NCBI GenBank assembly: GCA_025924845.1
Contig: JAICHN010000307.1
Coordinates: 1 to 6,242 of the forward strand
Length of the DNA stretch: 6,242 nt
Origin: Chloroflexota bacterium
GTDB lineage: Bacteria; Chloroflexota; UBA5177; JANWHV01
Direction: 5' to 3'
Made by a program: the position numbers and the translations under genes. This document shows, in pieces, positions 5,022-6,242 of the stretch (its first letter is position 1; each line of letters starts with the position of its first letter). The notes beneath the pieces were generated by a model that worked only from the letters and a program-made list of their open reading frames with translations, did not search any database and was not told the origin of the DNA.

Positions 5022-5651
5022 TTGCTGATCATCGGCATTACGGGTAATATAGCGTGTGGCAAATCCACGGTGGATGCCATGTTGCTTGCCATGGGCGCCA
5101 CCACCGTGATCGATGCCGATCGTATCGTGCATGACCTACTGCGCGAGGACGAGGGGGTGCGGGCGGCCCTCCTGAAGGCATTCGGTCCCGAAGTATTTGC
5201 CGCGGACGGGCCGGTCGATCGCGCCAAATTAGGCGCGGTCGTCTTTGCCGATCCGGAAGCGCTGCGCCGGTTGGAGGGCATTATCCATCCTGCCGTGCGC
5301 CAAGCAGTCCGGAGGCGCTTAGCGGCGCTGCCGGAGGATGCAGTGGCAGTCGTGGACGCGGTCAAGTTACTGGAAGGGGATCTGGGAGCCCTGGCGGATC
5401 AGGTCTGGTGGATTACGGCGCGACCTGACCAACAACTCGAGCGGTTGATGGTTGGGCGAGGGTTGAGCCGTGAGGCAGCCCTGGCCAGGCTTCGGGCTCA
5501 ACCGAATCTGGAGCAATTCCGCGATCGTGTACACGTTGTTATTGACAATTCGGGCGACTTAGCCCACACTCGCATGCAAGTAGAATCTGCCTTGAAGGAT
5601 ATTCTTGCCCCGCGATTGCCGCGCAGGCAAGGAGAAGAAATGGGGACGTAG
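5022..5651 (+). CDS. coaE: Dephospho-CoA kinase
   Basis: 209 residues, close to the usual 200. It phosphorylates the 3'-hydroxyl of dephospho-CoA with ATP, the last step of CoA synthesis, in the cytoplasm. The P-loop GNIACGKST (8-16) fits GxxxxGKS/T. Also visible are the DADRIVHDLL motif (31-40), LGAVVFADPEALRRLEGIIHPAVR (70-93), the lid-like segment RPDQQLERLMVGRGLSREAAL (134-154) and VVIDNSGDL near the C-terminus. The usual D-x-PLLFE motif is replaced by DAVKLLEG (112-119), keeping Asp, Leu-Leu and Glu. The start is TTG at 5022: it begins the family N-terminus MLIIGITGN, and no ATG or GTG lies between the upstream in-frame stop (4995-4997) and the P-loop. No good Shine-Dalgarno sequence precedes it, so expression may depend on translation of the gene before it. 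It ends two bases before greA. Confidence 0.93.
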   Translation: MLIIGITGNIACGKSTVDAMLLAMGATTVIDADRIVHDLLREDEGVRAALLKAFGPEVFAADGPVDRAKLGAVVFADPEALRRLEGIIHPAVRQAVRRRLAALPEDAVAVVDAVKLLEGDLGALADQVWWITARPDQQLERLMVGRGLSREAALARLRAQPNLEQFRDRVHVVIDNSGDLAHTRMQVESALKDILAPRLPRRQGEEMGT

Positions 5652-5653
5652 TT

Positions 5654-6118
5654 ATGATTGGAAAACCTGTACCGCTGACCACTGAGGGACGTGCCGAGAT
5701 TGAGGCCGAGTTGGCCCATCTGCGCACGGTGCGGCGGCAGGAGATCGCCGCCGCGATCGGTGCTGCCGCGGAGGATGGTGATCTGTCCGAAAACGCCGCC
5801 TACGATCACGCCAAGGAGGAGCAGGCTCTGCTCGAGGGACGAATCGCTACCCTGGAACACCACTTGCGCAACGCAGTGCTGATTGAGTCCGCCCTGTCGC
5901 ACGACACGGTGCAGCTCGGCGCGAAGGTGACCATCGAGGAGGATGGGGAGCAGGAGACGTACGCCATTGTGGGGCCGCTGGAGGCGGCGCCGCTCAAGGG
6001 GCGCATTTCCAACGAGTCACCAATCGGGAAGGCTCTCCTCAATCACAAACCGGGCGACACGGTGAAGGTGATGGCCCCTTCGGGAGAGCGTTGCATAAAG
6101 ATCATTTCCATCGTTTAA
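5654..6118 (+). CDS. greA: Transcription elongation factor GreA
   Basis: 154 residues, against about 158 in E. coli. GreA enters the secondary channel of RNA polymerase and stimulates cleavage of the backtracked RNA 3' end, rescuing stalled complexes. The N-terminal coiled coil (about 10-78) carries LTTEGRAEIEAELAHL, RRQEIAAAI (27-35) and the tip motif GDLSENAAYDHAKEEQ (42-57), with the two acidic tip residues D43 and E46 that coordinate the catalytic magnesium. The C-terminal FKBP-like domain (about 84-154) shows VQLGAKVTIE, ISNESPIGKALL (118-129) and PGDTVKVMAP. All key residues are present. GGGGACG about eight bases upstream of the ATG is the likely ribosome site, inside the end of coaE. 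It is the last gene of the operon and is followed by a strong terminator. Confidence 0.97.
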   Translation: MIGKPVPLTTEGRAEIEAELAHLRTVRRQEIAAAIGAAAEDGDLSENAAYDHAKEEQALLEGRIATLEHHLRNAVLIESALSHDTVQLGAKVTIEEDGEQETYAIVGPLEAAPLKGRISNESPIGKALLNHKPGDTVKVMAPSGERCIKIISIV

Positions 6119-6148
6119 GCGATCAGTCCCGCGCGGGGATGACACCCG

Positions 6149-6186
6149 GAAGGAGGCCGGATGCTCAGGCATCCGGCCTCCTTCTT
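6149..6186 (+). terminator. Intrinsic terminator after greA
   Basis: The arms AAGGAGGCCGGATGC (6150-6164) and GCATCCGGCCTCCTT (6169-6183) are perfectly complementary around a TCAG loop, and G6149-C6184 extends the stem to 16 pairs. The downstream side is CTTCTTGATACTGTTCTT, a pyrimidine-rich and partly T-rich tract. It lies about 30 bases after the greA stop, and a smaller CCCGCGCGGG palindrome (6128-6137) precedes it. It marks the end of the operon. Confidence 0.9.
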
Positions 6187-6242
6187 GATACTGTTCTTGC
6201 GAAGTGGTCCGAGTGTCAGCCTTGCCTGGGAGCGCGAGCGTC

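Noticed and set aside
6187..6242. Possible tail of a convergent minus-strand gene (TGA at 6218-6216) or start of a rightward gene (GTG near 6203)
   Set aside because: Only about 55 bases are visible, with no recognisable residues or ribosome site, so neither can be supported.

Overview
The window is GC-rich bacterial chromosome with a leftward gene running off the left edge, a gap of about 790 bases, and then a tightly packed rightward operon of household genes closed by a strong intrinsic terminator. High GC, GTG and TTG starts, a YycJ-type nuclease and a FemAB-type ligase suggest a high-GC bacterium. Chloroflexota (Thermomicrobia-like) is my best guess, but it is an inference from general resemblance and not from a marker gene.

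Left part (1-889, minus strand): an open frame of 296 codons starts at 889 and leaves the window without a stop. It is the disordered, Ala/Pro/Thr/Ser-rich N-terminal arm of a larger protein, with five Arg/Lys patches in its first 202 residues followed by about 85 residues with no Lys or Arg. The folded part lies outside the window, so the product cannot be named. Such arms are typical of the transcription terminator Rho and of RNase E/G in some high-GC bacteria. Its start is overlapped (ATGA) by a four-codon mini-ORF with a better Shine-Dalgarno sequence, and a perfect 15-base palindrome lies about 39 bases upstream.

Gap (890-1678): no convincing gene, tRNA, CRISPR array or mobile element. 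It holds several inverted repeats, with a dense, overlapping set in the last 80 bases before the rightward operon, around a possible promoter with a good TATACT -10 box.

Operon (1679-6118, plus strand): FemAB-like aminoacyltransferase (cell wall), yycJ/walJ metallo-beta-lactamase nuclease, sucC (succinate-CoA ligase beta subunit), an unrecognised acidic 79-residue protein, coaE (last step of CoA synthesis) and greA (transcript cleavage factor). Genes 1 and 2 overlap by one base, yycJ and sucC are 14 bases apart, and coaE and greA are two bases apart, so most of the set is probably co-transcribed. An 18-base GC palindrome separates sucC from the 79-residue gene. sucC and coaE share CoA as a theme, but the operon as a whole does not form one pathway. 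sucD, the usual partner of sucC, is not downstream.

Right end (6119-6242): a 16-bp perfect-stem terminator at about 6149-6186, then about 55 bases in which no gene can be supported. I see no clear new defence, mobile or biosynthetic system. The most interesting points are the regulatory architecture around the divergent starts, the charge-segregated arm of the leftward gene and the unknown 79-residue protein.
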